Shown in pieces: positions 25,871 to 37,384 of a DNA stretch of 64,000 bases (positions within the stretch are counted from its first letter, which is position 1; every line of letters begins with the position of its first letter). Where the stretch lies: NCBI GenBank assembly GCA_014529385.2, contig CM043958.1, positions 148,961,293 to 149,025,292 on the forward strand, written 5' to 3'. This stretch comes from Adiantum capillus-veneris (Eukaryota > Streptophyta > Polypodiopsida > Polypodiales > Pteridaceae). Below the pieces are notes generated by a model, which did not search any database, was not told where the DNA came from, and saw only the letters and a program-made list of their open reading frames with translations. The position numbers and the translations under genes are program-made.

Positions 25871-27200
25871 GTTCTTGATGTCATAAACATCCATGTAATT
25901 AGAATACACCATAAAAGCAAGATTTCTAGCACAAAATTTTGAATTATTTATTACAGAATCTAGTTTGAATTTGGATGAAAATCACAACCAAAATGCAATA
26001 CACATAGACCAAAAACACAATAGACATAAATTGGAGAGTAACAAACTGTCTGTGCATACTTTGAAACTGACAAATGGTTGCCAACACAATATGAAGCACC
26101 TAGTCATCTCTATACCTGGTCTATGATGAGGATACAATAATGGGGATCTCCAACGGTCTAATCCACCTTGCATTGGGTAACCCGCCCCCTAGTGTACGAC
26201 CATAAAAAATGGCTAAGCAATGACATGGCTTTAGTCGTCTAAAAAATGGGCAGGATTTCTATACTAGCCAAAATGAGTCCACAAATGCATACAAAGGTAG
26301 TATTCACAACAAGCGTACATACGATAATCTCTGAAATAAGAAAGATATGCACTCAAACAAGCACCAATTAGAGTGCAAGCAATAAATTTAACTCCCATCA
26401 AAACTACAATCCAAGGGTAGACCAAAAGTTGGTCAACACTTGCTACTTACACGAGTTGACCACAGTGTCAGACATAGATATTAAAGGCATATGACATATT
26501 ACAGGTAGATCTCAAGGAACATTCTCTCCAAAACCTATACATGTATCTAATTACCTGTAATGATGGACATGTAGCACCTATTCATGTAGCTTGTTGTGTC
26601 ATAGTAAATGACCACACTGCTCTCACATAGAGCATGTATAACCCTCATAAGGATACAATGAACCAATTCTTAAAATACATGTACCTCGATATGTGTGCAC
26701 AAAATCTATGTCTGTGTGTGAGGATGTTAATGTTGTGTATGTTGGTGCAAAAAATTTTATTCAAAATGAGGTCAAATGGACATCACCACATCCAGAACAT
26801 GCCAAAATCCCCAAAAAGACTCTTGCGTTGTGAATATCTAACTCTGTATGAGGGAGTCATGGCCAAAAAATGTGTTTTTTGGGACAAAAAATGCACCATC
26901 AAAAACATGTTACTGCTAATGTGCCACACTATATGCTGAATAACCACATCAAAATTGTCCCAAATCTTTTCTTTTAGAGCTCCTAAATGAGCTAAACATA
27001 AGTTGAAGATCTCAACTCCACAATCCCATACATGGCTATAGATATCCTGCTCCAAATCCTATTGTAAGTACATCCCAATACACTCCAATATATGCACAAC
27101 TCTAGTTGAATACTCTTCTTTGTAAAAACTCACAAATGTATACAAATTAGCTCCATAATGCATGAATCACTGATGAAGCTCCCTCAACGACAACCAATCA
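25871..27200 (-). other. Copia leader, minus strand, no gene
   Basis: This lies downstream (leftward) of the primer site at 27201. No gag is readable. The part at about 26770-26900 on the minus strand resembles the leader module of the element at 35.6 kb (CATACAGAGT(T/C)AGAT and TTTTGGCA are shared), so both come from related copia families with a long untranslated leader. Confidence 0.5.
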
Positions 27201-27739
<539 letters not shown>

Positions 27740-27744
27740 AACCA

Positions 27745-28247
27745 AGTAGATATGTCTCAAAAGCTATCCCTTATAGACCATGAATACTAATTTGAAGGGA
27801 TTCAAACCAATCCTTTTCTCTTTGTATCTCTCAAACACCATCCTAGAAATAGCAGATGCATATCTCCAGTTGAGAACACTAAAAAATCATCCACATACAT
27901 TGCCAAAAATTTATGCAAAAACTCACTAAAGATTTCCATCATACATCTCTAAAAGGTTTCTTCTGAGCACTACATAACCCAAATGGCATTACTAAAAACA
28001 TGAAAGCTCCCCATTTAGTCACGAATGTCATTTTTGCCCAATCCTCTGGTGCTATCTTTAGTTGATTTTACCCACTATACCCATCCATGAAGCTATACAT
28101 TTCATGGCCTACTATTTCATCTAGCATCGTATCTATAAATGGCAAAGGAAACGGATCTTGGATGGTATGAGCATTCACCTTCCTATAGTTGACACAAACC
28201 CTTAGTTTCCCATTCTTCTTCAAAACAAACACTATTGGAAACAACTA
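27745..28247 (-). pseudogene. Gypsy reverse transcriptase fragment
   Basis: Reading leftward from 28244, VFVLKKNGKLRVCVNYRKVN, then FPLPFIDTMLDEIVGHEMYS, then IAPEDWAKMTFVTKWGAF and VMPFGLCSAQ are the standard gypsy RT fingers and palm. One Tyr codon is now TAA. Further left the frame shifts; a YVDDF box is still readable near 27.90 kb, and LNPFKLVF near 27.79 kb. Both ends are cut by copia LTRs (27739 and 28250), so this is the oldest layer here. Gypsy RT copies element RNA into DNA in the cytoplasmic particle; this copy cannot. Confidence 0.85.
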
Positions 28248-28249
28248 GT

Positions 28250-28478
28250 TGCAACTTTCCACCTCGGTAATGATGGATCCGACTATGGAGTGAGTGCAAG
28301 AGAGGGAAGGAGAGAAGGGAAGGAGATACAAGAGACACACAGCTTTTGGGTGGAGTCTATGAGAAGAGCACTTCTCACTCTCCTTATTTGCTATATAACC
28401 AAACAATGTAAAATAAATGGGCGAGCACCCGCGGCCACAACCTGGCCACGAGGCTTGAAACCCAACAATCTCCCACTT
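28250..28478 (-). repeat. 3' LTR and polypurine tract of host copia
   Basis: On the minus strand AAGTGGGAGAT (28468-28478), the classical copia polypurine tract, precedes an LTR of 218 bp starting TGTTGGGTTTC at 28467 and ending TTGCA at 28250. The stop codon of the polyprotein lies about 90 bp upstream of the tract. Confidence 0.75.
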
Positions 28479-28598
28479 GAAGGCCAACGTGGCTAAAGAA
28501 TGTAGGGGCTACTATGTACAACTGTACAAACCTGAAGCATGGCTATAGCTTCACCCTACACCCATCATCTCTATGCAATGTGCAAACCTCTCTGAGGC

Positions 28599-28992
28599 TA
28601 GACTAAAGTGTAAAAGAGGGTCCTCCAATTTTGGCACCAATAATAAATCAAAATATCAAATACCAACCCCACAAGAGAGGTGCCGTGGAGTTTGGGCCTC
28701 TGATTTTAGGCCTTTCTTGTGTAAATGCTCTCAATTTTCCATCTCCTCTCTCTTAAGATATTCTATGTTTGCTATGTACTTCTTAATTAAGTCTACATCT
28801 TCTCTTCCATATTCTTACACCCTCTTACCACTTGTCTCTGTCAATTCTATGCTTTTAGTGTGTGTGTGTGATAGTCTAGGTGTGTGTGTGTGTGTGCTTG
28901 GAAATTTGGGAAAGAGGTTGATAGGTTGATGGTGATGTATGTGAGCAAGTGTTGAATTATTGTAAGCAACCGGTCTCCCCCTTCTCCCAACA
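28599..28992. repeat. LTR copy 1 of nested insert
   Basis: 394 bp, clearly homologous to 34152-34542. Its first bases are TA instead of TG. It contains a short GT microsatellite (28858-28897). Many single-base differences between the copies indicate an insertion older than the one at 35.6 kb. Confidence 0.85.
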
Positions 28993-29110
28993 GCCTACCC
29001 CAAGCCTTTGGATGGCCGATGACACAGTGGCAGCCCGCTAGTTACAAACTTTTTTTTTCCGGCCGCCCAACATCAATATTTTTCTTTTTGCTGATTCAAA
29101 GATAAATTTG

Positions 29111-29306
29111 GCCGTTTATCATTCGCAGTCATCGAAGTTTATATTCAGCTGCACACTCTTCAATTATTTTTTGGCCACGGTTAAAAATTCAAAGCCTGCT
29201 CAAGCTACGCCGTTTATCATCCGCAATCATCAGAGGTTATCTTCAGCTACACACTCTTCAATTATTTTTCGGCCACGGTTAAAAATTCAAAGCCTACTCA
29301 AGCTAC
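29111..29306. repeat. 98-bp tandem duplication in leader
   Basis: GCCGTTTATCATTCGCAGTC at 29111 recurs at 29209 and the similarity spans the full 98 bp, with about ten differences. No coding role is visible. Confidence 0.85.
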
Positions 29307-29648
29307 GCCACCGACTCCACTTATTTAATTTTACGATGAAGAGTAACATAAATTGCCGATTGTATTGCCCTTGCTTTTGGGATACGGGAGATTGGACATC
29401 GCGGACTCAATCAACTCGCACACCATTCGTCTGACCGCTCACCTTTTTGGCAATTTCTTCGCACATCGCCATTTTGGACTGGATGCCAACGCAACCTTAA
29501 GCTAAGTACATTTTATTTTGCTATTTCTTTTACTCTCTCTCACTTATTTTGCATACTGCATCTGTAAATATCTCCATATAGCCATTTAAAATTTAAAAAC
29601 ACATTTTTTAAAAAAAAAAGAAGAAAAAGAGAAAAAAAGCACGCAATC

Positions 29649-32600
29649 ATGGCACACCTTCCACAGGCACCCACAATTGCTGAGCAGCTTGCCAATTTGC
29701 AACAATCTCTCACGTATGAACTCATGCAAAGGCAAGAGCTTGAAGATAAATTATTGCATTCTACATGCATAAAATCTGCACCGGCACCCAAGCAAAAAAA
29801 AATTAGCAGAAAAGCCTTCACTTTCAAGGATTTTGATGGCACTAAAGATGCTAGCACGGTTCTAGCATGGTTTAGTCAATTAGATGACTATTTTCATAAT
29901 GAAGACTTTCCCCAATGTGGAATGGTAATATGTGCATCCAATCATCTAACCAGTAGTGTTGTTTTGCGGTGGAACGCCACCAAACAACACGGAAAGAGAC
30001 CATGTACGTGGCATGCATTCAAAAAGCAATTTTTACCTCAATTTTTGCCCACATAGTATAAAGCTAAAGCACGACGCCAATGGGATTTGATTCGACAGGG
30101 TCAAAATGAAAATGTCCAAGGCTATACTGATCGTTTTTTGAACTGTTTAGTTCAATTGCAAGCTATTGAACATGTCAAACCGTAGGAAATTAAAGCTAAA
30201 TATATATCTAGCTTAGCACTACAAATTGGTGTTGAGGTCAATATGTTTGAACCGGATTCACTGTCAAAGGCTATTAATTTGGCCCTTAATGCAGAGAAGA
30301 AGAAAGGTGGAAAACCCTCTCATACCGAACAAACTACTAACACTAACTGTAACAAGAGAGCTTCTTTCTCTCCTAACTTTGACAAGAACAAACATCAAAG
30401 CCGTACCTTTTTCAAGAGATGCAGATTTCACAATTCTGCTACAACTTCTCAACCTCATAGCAATAACAACAACAACAACAACACACAGCAACGAGGCAAC
30501 CAAAATTCTTTCAACCAACGTCTTGCTCAAAACCCTAATGGTAATAAAAAGGTGAAGTGTTTCAAATGTTTTCAATATGGTCACTATGCAAAAAGTGCCC
30601 AAAAGCTCCTGCTAAGAGCAATTGCCAATCCAATGGAGTCATCCAAAATCCAAGCCAAATTTCTTTCAACAACAATCGCCCCAACGATGCTACTGTTAAC
30701 CTCATGGAAGATGCTAATCCCGATGACAATGAAGTGGAAGCTAATTACGATAAGGGATATGATCCTGAGTATGATCATGATGACAAACCATCTTCAGGTA
30801 TTCCTATATCTCCTCACACTTTGTTAAAAGTGCAAGGCACATTCAAGGGTGAAACTGTCACCATTCTTTTAGATGATGTTAGTGGCCATGATTTTATTTC
30901 TGCATGATTGGCACAACAACTCTCTCTCTCTTTGGAATTTCTTCACCTCGCAAAGTCAGAACTGTTTTTAATAATCAATGTTTTAATTGTAACACCCAAG
31001 TCACTGTTGATGTTTTGATTGGTGAATTTACACAAGCACATACATTTTTGGTATCACCATTGCATGGTCTTGATATGATCTTGGGAATACCATTTCATCA
31101 TGAATTTAATCCGTTTCATAAAACACGTACCATGTTTCTCACTCATAATAATAAAAATTTATCCATCCAAGCAACACTAGCACATCAAAAGTTTCCACTT
31201 CTTTCTCACACTCAAGCCAAAAGATCCATTTGAAAACAAGGGAAAACATAACTAGTGTTGGTAAATCAAATTTTTGCTGAAACCAAAACCTCACATAACT
31301 CTTCACATGATCATTTTCTCTCACAATTTTAGATAATTTTTATGCATGATCTACCACGTGGAATACCACCTTCATACCAAGAAGACCACAAAATAGATAT
31401 TATACCGGGTAGTGAACCTCCTTGTAGAGCACCTTATCGTGTAAATCTAACTGCACATAGGGAGATACAAACTCAAATCACTAACTTGCTTGATTGAGGA
31501 CTTATCACACCTAGTAGTTCACCATACGGAGCTCCAGTAATTCTTGGTAAGAAGAAAAATGAGACTTTTTGTATGTGTATGGACTACAGGGCTTTAAACA
31601 AGATCACCATCAAGAATAGGTTTCCTATTCCTAGAGTGGATGATCTATTAGACAAACTAAAAGAGGTAAACATCTTTAGCAAAATTGACCTCAAATCAAG
31701 GTATCACCGAGTCAAAATGTTTCATCAAGACGTATACAAAACTACTTTCAGAACACAAACAACACACTATGAATTTCTTCTCGTGCCATTTGGAAACACA
31801 CCGGCCAAAATCACGCGCATGATAAACAGAATTTTCATTGACCATCAAGATTTTGTGATTGTATTCTTTGATGACATTCTTGTATTTAGTAAATCAGAGC
31901 AAGAACACAAAGAGCATTTAACACGTGTATTTGAACTACTTACACACAACCACTTGTATCTAAATCTTGAAAAAAGTTCATTTTTTCAATCTGAAATTGT
32001 ATATTTGGGACACATTGTATCAGGGAAGGGAATCCATGTAGACCCTCAGAAAATTGAAGCCATTCAATCATGGCATAGACCCAAAAATTTTCATGAACTT
32101 TGTTCTTTTATTGGTCTATTCAGTTATTTCAGGGAGTTTGTACGTAACTTTGCTTACAAATCTCATTACCTCACTCTCTTGTTGAAGAAAAATTATCCTT
32201 ATGTATAGATTGATTTGCAAGAAAGTTCCTTTAATGCACTCAAGAATGCTTTGATAAATGCACCAGTACTGCAATTGCCTAATTTTGACAGATCATTCTT
32301 TGTCGTAGTCACTCATGCTAGTGGAAAAGGTATCAGTGCAGTCCTTATGCAAGATAACCACCAACTCGCATTTGAAATTCGTAAGTTTAAACCATCTGAA
32401 GCAAAATTTAGTACATACGACAAAGAGTTGATTACTGTTGTACATGCTTTTAAAATTTGGAAACACTATTTAATGGGTGTTGATTTAATCATCAAAATTG
32501 ATCAACAAAGTATCAAGTAGTTACTGTCTCAACCCTTAATAGATGATAGACATATTAAGTGGACTGCCTTCATTCAAAGTTTTCAACCCAACATTCAATA

Positions 32601-33735
32601 CCAACTTGGTAAGGAGAATGTTGTCGCTCGCTGATGCTTTGAGCCGAAGACCCTCTCTTAATAGTATATCAACCATTACGAGTACTTCATTTGATTCAAT
32701 GCCTGACACTTATGCAGAAGATGATGATTTCAAAACCACATGGTTGCATATGACTGAGAACTCTGTGCACACATTTTTGGAATATACTACTCAAGAAAAC
32801 TTTCTTTATTTCAAACAAAAACTGTGTGTAACTAAACCTTTTTGTACATTGATAATTGAAGAATTACACAAACCACCCTATACTGAGCATAGAGGATTTG
32901 CTGCTACTTTTCAAAATTTATGTCGTGATTTCTTTTGGCCTACTATAAAAACTGATGTTAAACAATATGTTTCAACTTGTTTAATATGTCAAAAGGTCAA
33001 AGCAGCAACATATAAGAAATTGAGACTTTTACACCCTCTCCCTATTCTTGAAAAACCTTGGGAACATATTTCAATGGATTTTGTCACTGGATTTTCACTC
33101 ACTATTCTCAAGCATGATATGATTTGGACCGTCATTGACGATTTTTCCAGCCAAGCATACTTCATTCCTTGTAAGAAAACACTCACAACACATCAAGCTG
33201 CACTTCTATTTCTTAAAGCTGTCTTTCCACATCATGGTTTGCCTAAGTTATAATATTTGATCGAGATTCCAAATTTTGTAGTGCTTTTTGGACTACTATT
33301 TTTGAAAATCTTGCAATCACACTTGATTTTACTTCTACATTCCATCCCGAGTCTAATGGTCAAACGGAAGCCACTAATTGCACCATCATTGACTTGTTAA
33401 AAGCTTATGTTTCTTCTCAACCCAAGAAATGGGATAATGTTTTTGTTAAACTTGCTCCTCGTTTTTACGGTCCTTTCAAAATTTTTGTTGTGATCAATGA
33501 TGTTTCATTTTGTTTACACCTACCTTTACATTGGCACATTCACAATACTTTCCACATTAGTCTTTTAAGACCTTTTAGAGGACCCCTACCTACACATCAC
33601 ATTTATGAGGATCCACCTTCACTTGTGGACCAAGAAGAACAACTCATCCCTGCACAAATAGTTGATCACGAGACCACCACAACACGCACTGGCATGGTTT
33701 ATAACCACTATCTTTTGACCTTCAAAGGACACCCT
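29649..33735 (+). pseudogene. Ty3/gypsy chromovirus gag-pol with integrase deletion
   Basis: Gag starts at ATG 29649 (DFDGTKDASTVLAWFSQLDD). It has two in-frame stops, an Asn-rich stretch and a CCHC knuckle (CFKCFQYGHYAKSC, with a frameshift inside it). The protease region (30780-31233) has a damaged active site (LLDDVSGHDFIS). RT and RNase H (31341-32630) keep FFDDILVFS. Integrase begins near 32880 with a HHCC-like zinc finger, then MDFVTGF and HHGLP. After QPKKWDN the sequence jumps directly to KLAPRFYGPFKIF, so roughly 130 residues between the integrase core and the C-terminal domain are missing. It ends with a chromodomain-like GMVYNHYLLTFKGHP. A purine run GATGGGAGGGA near 33842 may be its polypurine tract. 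Confidence 0.85.
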
Positions 33736-34151
33736 TGAGAGGATGCCAAATGAATGCCTAAAATTTTTCCTGCAACTTCCCAGACCTTCTCCACACTTTC
33801 CATCACTCACTTAATGAGCAATTGAGGATAGTTGCTATCCCTGATGGGAGGGATGTTATGAGATTGGGCACCCTCCTATTGCATGTGGTTAACTGCAAGT
33901 GGGATAGCTAGCTTAATGGTTAATTATGTGCTATCTATTGAATTTTACTAACAGTGAGTGCATGATGATTTATAGATTGGAACTCTGGTAGTTGACAAGG
34001 AGGCATCAGAAAATAATAATTCTCTTAGTCATTTTATCTTAGCACAGTATTTTAGAAATAAGCCACTATGGCTCCTTTGTAAATAGGACACTGTGAGAAC
34101 TCACCCTAAGAGGGTCATGCAATAAGTTGTGTGTACCACTCATAACCAGAG
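33736..34151 (+). other. Gypsy 3' region, possible LTR fragment
   Basis: After the pol stop a purine run at about 33842-33852 is followed by TGTTATGAGATTGG, which looks like a gypsy LTR start. The presumed LTR is cut at 34151 by the LTR copy of the enclosing pair. No gene is visible. Confidence 0.45.
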
Positions 34152-34403
34152 TGGAACTAAAGTGTAAAAGAGGGGCCTCCAATTTTGGCACCAATAATAA
34201 ATCAAAATATCAAATACCAGCTCCACAAGAGAGGTGTCGTGGAGTTTGGGGCTATGATTTTAGGCCTTTCTTGTGTAGATGCTCTCAATTTTTCATCTCC
34301 TCTCTCTTAAGCTACTCTGTTTCCTCTGTACTCCTTAATTAAGTCTGCATCTTCTCTTCCATGTTCTTACACCCTCTTGCAACTTGTCTTTGTCAATTCT
34401 ATG

Positions 34404-34440
<37 letters not shown>

Positions 34441-34542
34441 CGCGCACTTGGAAATTGGGAAAAGAGGTTGACCTGTTGATGGTGATGCATGTAAGAAAGT
34501 GTTGAATTGTTCTAAGCAACTGGTCTCCCCCTTCTCCCAACA
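34152..34542. repeat. LTR copy 2 of nested insert
   Basis: 391 bp, starting TGGAACTAAAG and ending TCCCAACA, homologous to 28599-28992. It includes a GT run (34407-34440). The flanking GAGGC repeat lies directly after it. Confidence 0.85.
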
Positions 34543-35591
34543 GAGGCTAAGCTCTTCGTTAGAGCATCCATTGGGTTTTCATCCGTGTGAACTTTGACTA
34601 GATTAATGCTTTTGCTAGCCAAAATATCCCGTACCACATGATACTTGACCTCTATGTATTTTGACTTGGAGTGAAATACGAGGTTCTGTGCTAACGCAAT
34701 CGCACTTTGACTGTCACAATGTAGCACTAGAGTTTGGTATATACCAAAGTCTCCCACTAGATGAGATAACCACACAACTTCCTTACTAAAACTGGAAACT
34801 GCAACATACTCTTCCTCCTCAGTGGTGGAAGATGAAGTGCAATTTTGGATACATGATCTCCAAGAAATTGCCACTCTAGCAAACAAGAAAACATAGCCAG
34901 ATGTGGATCTCCTAGTGTCCACATAATCCAAATCAGTGTATCCAACAATGAATGCATCATTGTTCTCAAAGTGTAAGCACTTGATAGATGATCCCTTGAT
35001 GTATCTCAAGGTGTGCTTCACTACCATAAACTTGCTGACCACTCCCACTGCATATGCAATGTCTGGCCGTGTGCTAACCATGGCCAACATGAAACTACCA
35101 ACTGCCAAAGAATACGGCACTTTTGCCATCTCCACCTTTTCAACATCCGATTTGGGACAATCATGCTTGCTAAGTTTTTTGTATGCTGCCATTGGGGTAC
35201 TCAATGCTTTCCACCCTTGCATATTAAAACGTTGCAAAGACCTTGTGAATACTAACTCTTTCTGTGAAAGTTCAAGTATACCACGTTTGCGATCTCTCTT
35301 CATACGCACACCAAGAAAGTGATGTGCATAATATTTCATAGAAAATTGCTTGCTTAAGGCATTCTTGAGAAGTGATATCTCATCTTTTGACTTCCGGTCT
35401 ATGAGCATATCATCCACGTACAAAATCAGAATGATGAGGGAACCATTGGTCAACCTCTTTGTGTACAAGCAGTGATCCTCTTCGCTCCATACATAACCTT
35501 GGGACTGAATGTACTTATCAAACTCAATGTACCATTGCCTTGAGCCTTGCTTTAATCCATACAAAGCTTTCTTGAGTCTACATACAAGTTC
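34543..35591 (-). pseudogene. Host copia RT C-terminal half and RNase H
   Basis: One frame of about 350 codons runs leftward from the insertion point: VCRLKKALYGLKQ, then LILYVDDMLID (intact YVDD box), LGVRMKRDRKRG, RPDIAYAVGVVSKFM, then the RNase H part (STTEEEEYVA, DSQSAIALAQN, KYIEVKYHVV) and DALTKSLAS at the left insertion point. The last 19 codons lie at 28536-28593, beyond the other insert. A short internal deletion follows KFMVV. It is unusually intact, but its promoter-proximal half is separated by 3.9 kb and carries several frameshifts. Confidence 0.85.
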
Positions 35592-35780
35592 TGTTGGGGT
35601 ATAGGCGCCTGTGCCTTGCCCGGCCGCCCAGAGTCTGGGCGCCCACTGACTTGTATACCTTATACATAGCATAAGTGTATAGAGGGCTGCTCACTTTTTT
35701 GAGTCTCCCCACCCACATCGTGTGTGTGTCTCCTTCTCTCTCTCTCACTCTTCGTCTGTGGTGCTCCCCGATCCCCTTCA
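35592..35780 (+). repeat. 5' LTR of young copia
   Basis: 189 bp, TGTTGGGGTATAGGC...CCCCTTCA. It carries a pyrimidine-rich CT stretch before its end. It is 2 bp longer than the 3' LTR because of a GA/AG indel near 35700. Confidence 0.95.
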
Positions 35781-35782
35781 AT

Positions 35783-35794
35783 TGGTATCAGAGC
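35783..35794 (+). promoter_or_regulatory. Primer-binding site, initiator tRNA-Met
   Basis: TGGTATCAGAGC, exact, two bases after the 5' LTR. It primes minus-strand cDNA synthesis in copia elements. Confidence 0.95.
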
Positions 35795-36144
35795 TATGGT
35801 GACCGCGGAGAGCACGACGGCTTTGAGAGCTTCGAGGCGATAGCTCGCTCTCTCTTGACGGTAGAGAGATTAAGAAAGCAGAAGACTTGCTGTGAGAATG
35901 CAATAGAAGCTTGGTGTGGTCAAGCTTGGTCGAGGAGGCGGTTGCGGCTTCCTTGGTGAGAGGAGCTTTTGAGCTCAGTGGAGCTCGTTAGAGAAGTGCT
36001 CGGCGGAGGAGAGCTTGACATTCGAGTGCTTGGATGCTGTTGTGGCAGAGCTCTTGTGTTGGAGCTTGCATTGAGAGGACATTGCATCACGCAGAGTGGA
36101 GCAGGAGCAGGTTCAAGACTGTGTGCAGCTCGTTTTTGCCATTT

Positions 36145-36430
36145 TCGGGCTCTAAAACGCAGTTTTTTGCGTAGCTCCGTCATACAGAGTCAGATCTACA
36201 TGATCCAGGAGTCTAGGTCAGGGTTTTGGCACGCTTCGGACGCGATGGTGATGTCTATTTGCTGAAATTATGCTTTGAATTACAGCAGGTACAGCAGCAA
36301 GTTTATTTGTGCACTTTCGGGTCCCAAAAACACTGTTTTTGGCATAGCTTTCACACCCGGACTCGGATACATATGATCCAGGAGTCTACCTTGGGGTTTT
36401 GGCACGCTCTGGACGCGCTCGTCATATCAG
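36145..36430 (+). repeat. Two imperfect leader modules
   Basis: A module of about 110 bp starting TCGGG at 36145 recurs at 36317. Both hold a run of A then T (hairpin-like), GATCCAGGAGTCTA, and GGTTTTGGCACGCT followed by GGACGCG. A third, degenerate copy is in the minus-strand copia leader at 26.8-26.9 kb. The conserved parts could act in packaging or dimerisation of element RNA; that is inference. Confidence 0.7.
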
Positions 36431-37384
36431 AATTTTAAAATTCTGAACGCTGAATTTTCTGCAGCAGCAGCAGTTGTTTATTGTGCGTCGAGGATTCCAC
36501 ACATGGTTTGCTCTCAGATGTGAGAGTGATATTTGCTGCAAGTTTCCTCACAGGTGGGAGGATACGATGTATGCCTTATGTGGTTTGATGCTCAGAGAGA
36601 CTAATGTGATTGCATTTGGAGCTCGGCAATGTATGCCTCGAGCATGTTTTTTGGCAGTCACAGGTAGAGCAGATATTTGTATACTAGATTTGCAGGTGTT
36701 TGCAATGATGTATGCAAAGTGTGGAGATTGGTGCAAGCATTTGGAGTACGGTTTGATGCGCTTTGGTTGCTCATGGTTTTGAGCGTGCAGTCAGTTTGGT
36801 TACTGGTTTTGTGGCCGTTTTACTGACGAAACTCTGGCGAGATTTTCCCAGGAGTTTTATGCGCATCATTTATGCGATCTAGGTAGAGATTGCGGGTTGC
36901 ACTCAACATTTGCGTGCGGTGTTCTCTGCAGGTGGGAGATTTGTGCGTGTGTATACATCGATACCGCACAGTGTGGGCTTGGTGATTAGCTCACGGGTTT
37001 GACAGGCGTACAATTATCTTGGCACACTCACAGGAGTGAGTATTGTGATGTATGCTTGTGTGGCTAGCCGGATTCGAGCACTAATGGCTTGAGGTTTTTC
37101 AGCAGGTTTCAGCTACAGGTTTACAAGTTTACAGGCAGGTTTGAGGGCTTATTTGGGCGCTGAATTTTCAGCCATTGTTTCCTCTTTGCAGGTGTCCATG
37201 TATGGCTCAGTTGTAGGCTGATCTGGGACACATTTGTGACTTGTTTATGCAGCTATTTAAGAGCTGAATTTTGGGGCTGATTTGCAGCCATATTTGCAGA
37301 CTTTTGTTGATGCGATTCGAGCCAGTTTAGGGCTGATTTGGTTGACATTTGCTACTCATTGTTGGTTGCTCTTTTGCGAGCATT

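Larger units (their letters stand above)
28599..34542. mobile_element. LTR-bounded insert enclosing a gypsy
   Basis: Two LTR copies in direct orientation (28599-28992 and 34152-34542) are flanked by the same 5 bases, GAGGC (28594-28598 and 34543-34547), inside the host copia frame. On the minus strand the LTRs read TGTTGGGAGAAGG...GTTCCA, a copia-like start, and a weak primer-site match (TGGTTATGAG) follows the right LTR. The readable interior is a gypsy on the plus strand, so LTR family and content seem to disagree. Confidence 0.75.

Noticed and set aside
34127-34342. Open frame of 71 codons, also found at 28573
   Set aside because: It lies within the LTR copies and appears twice only because the LTRs are duplicates.
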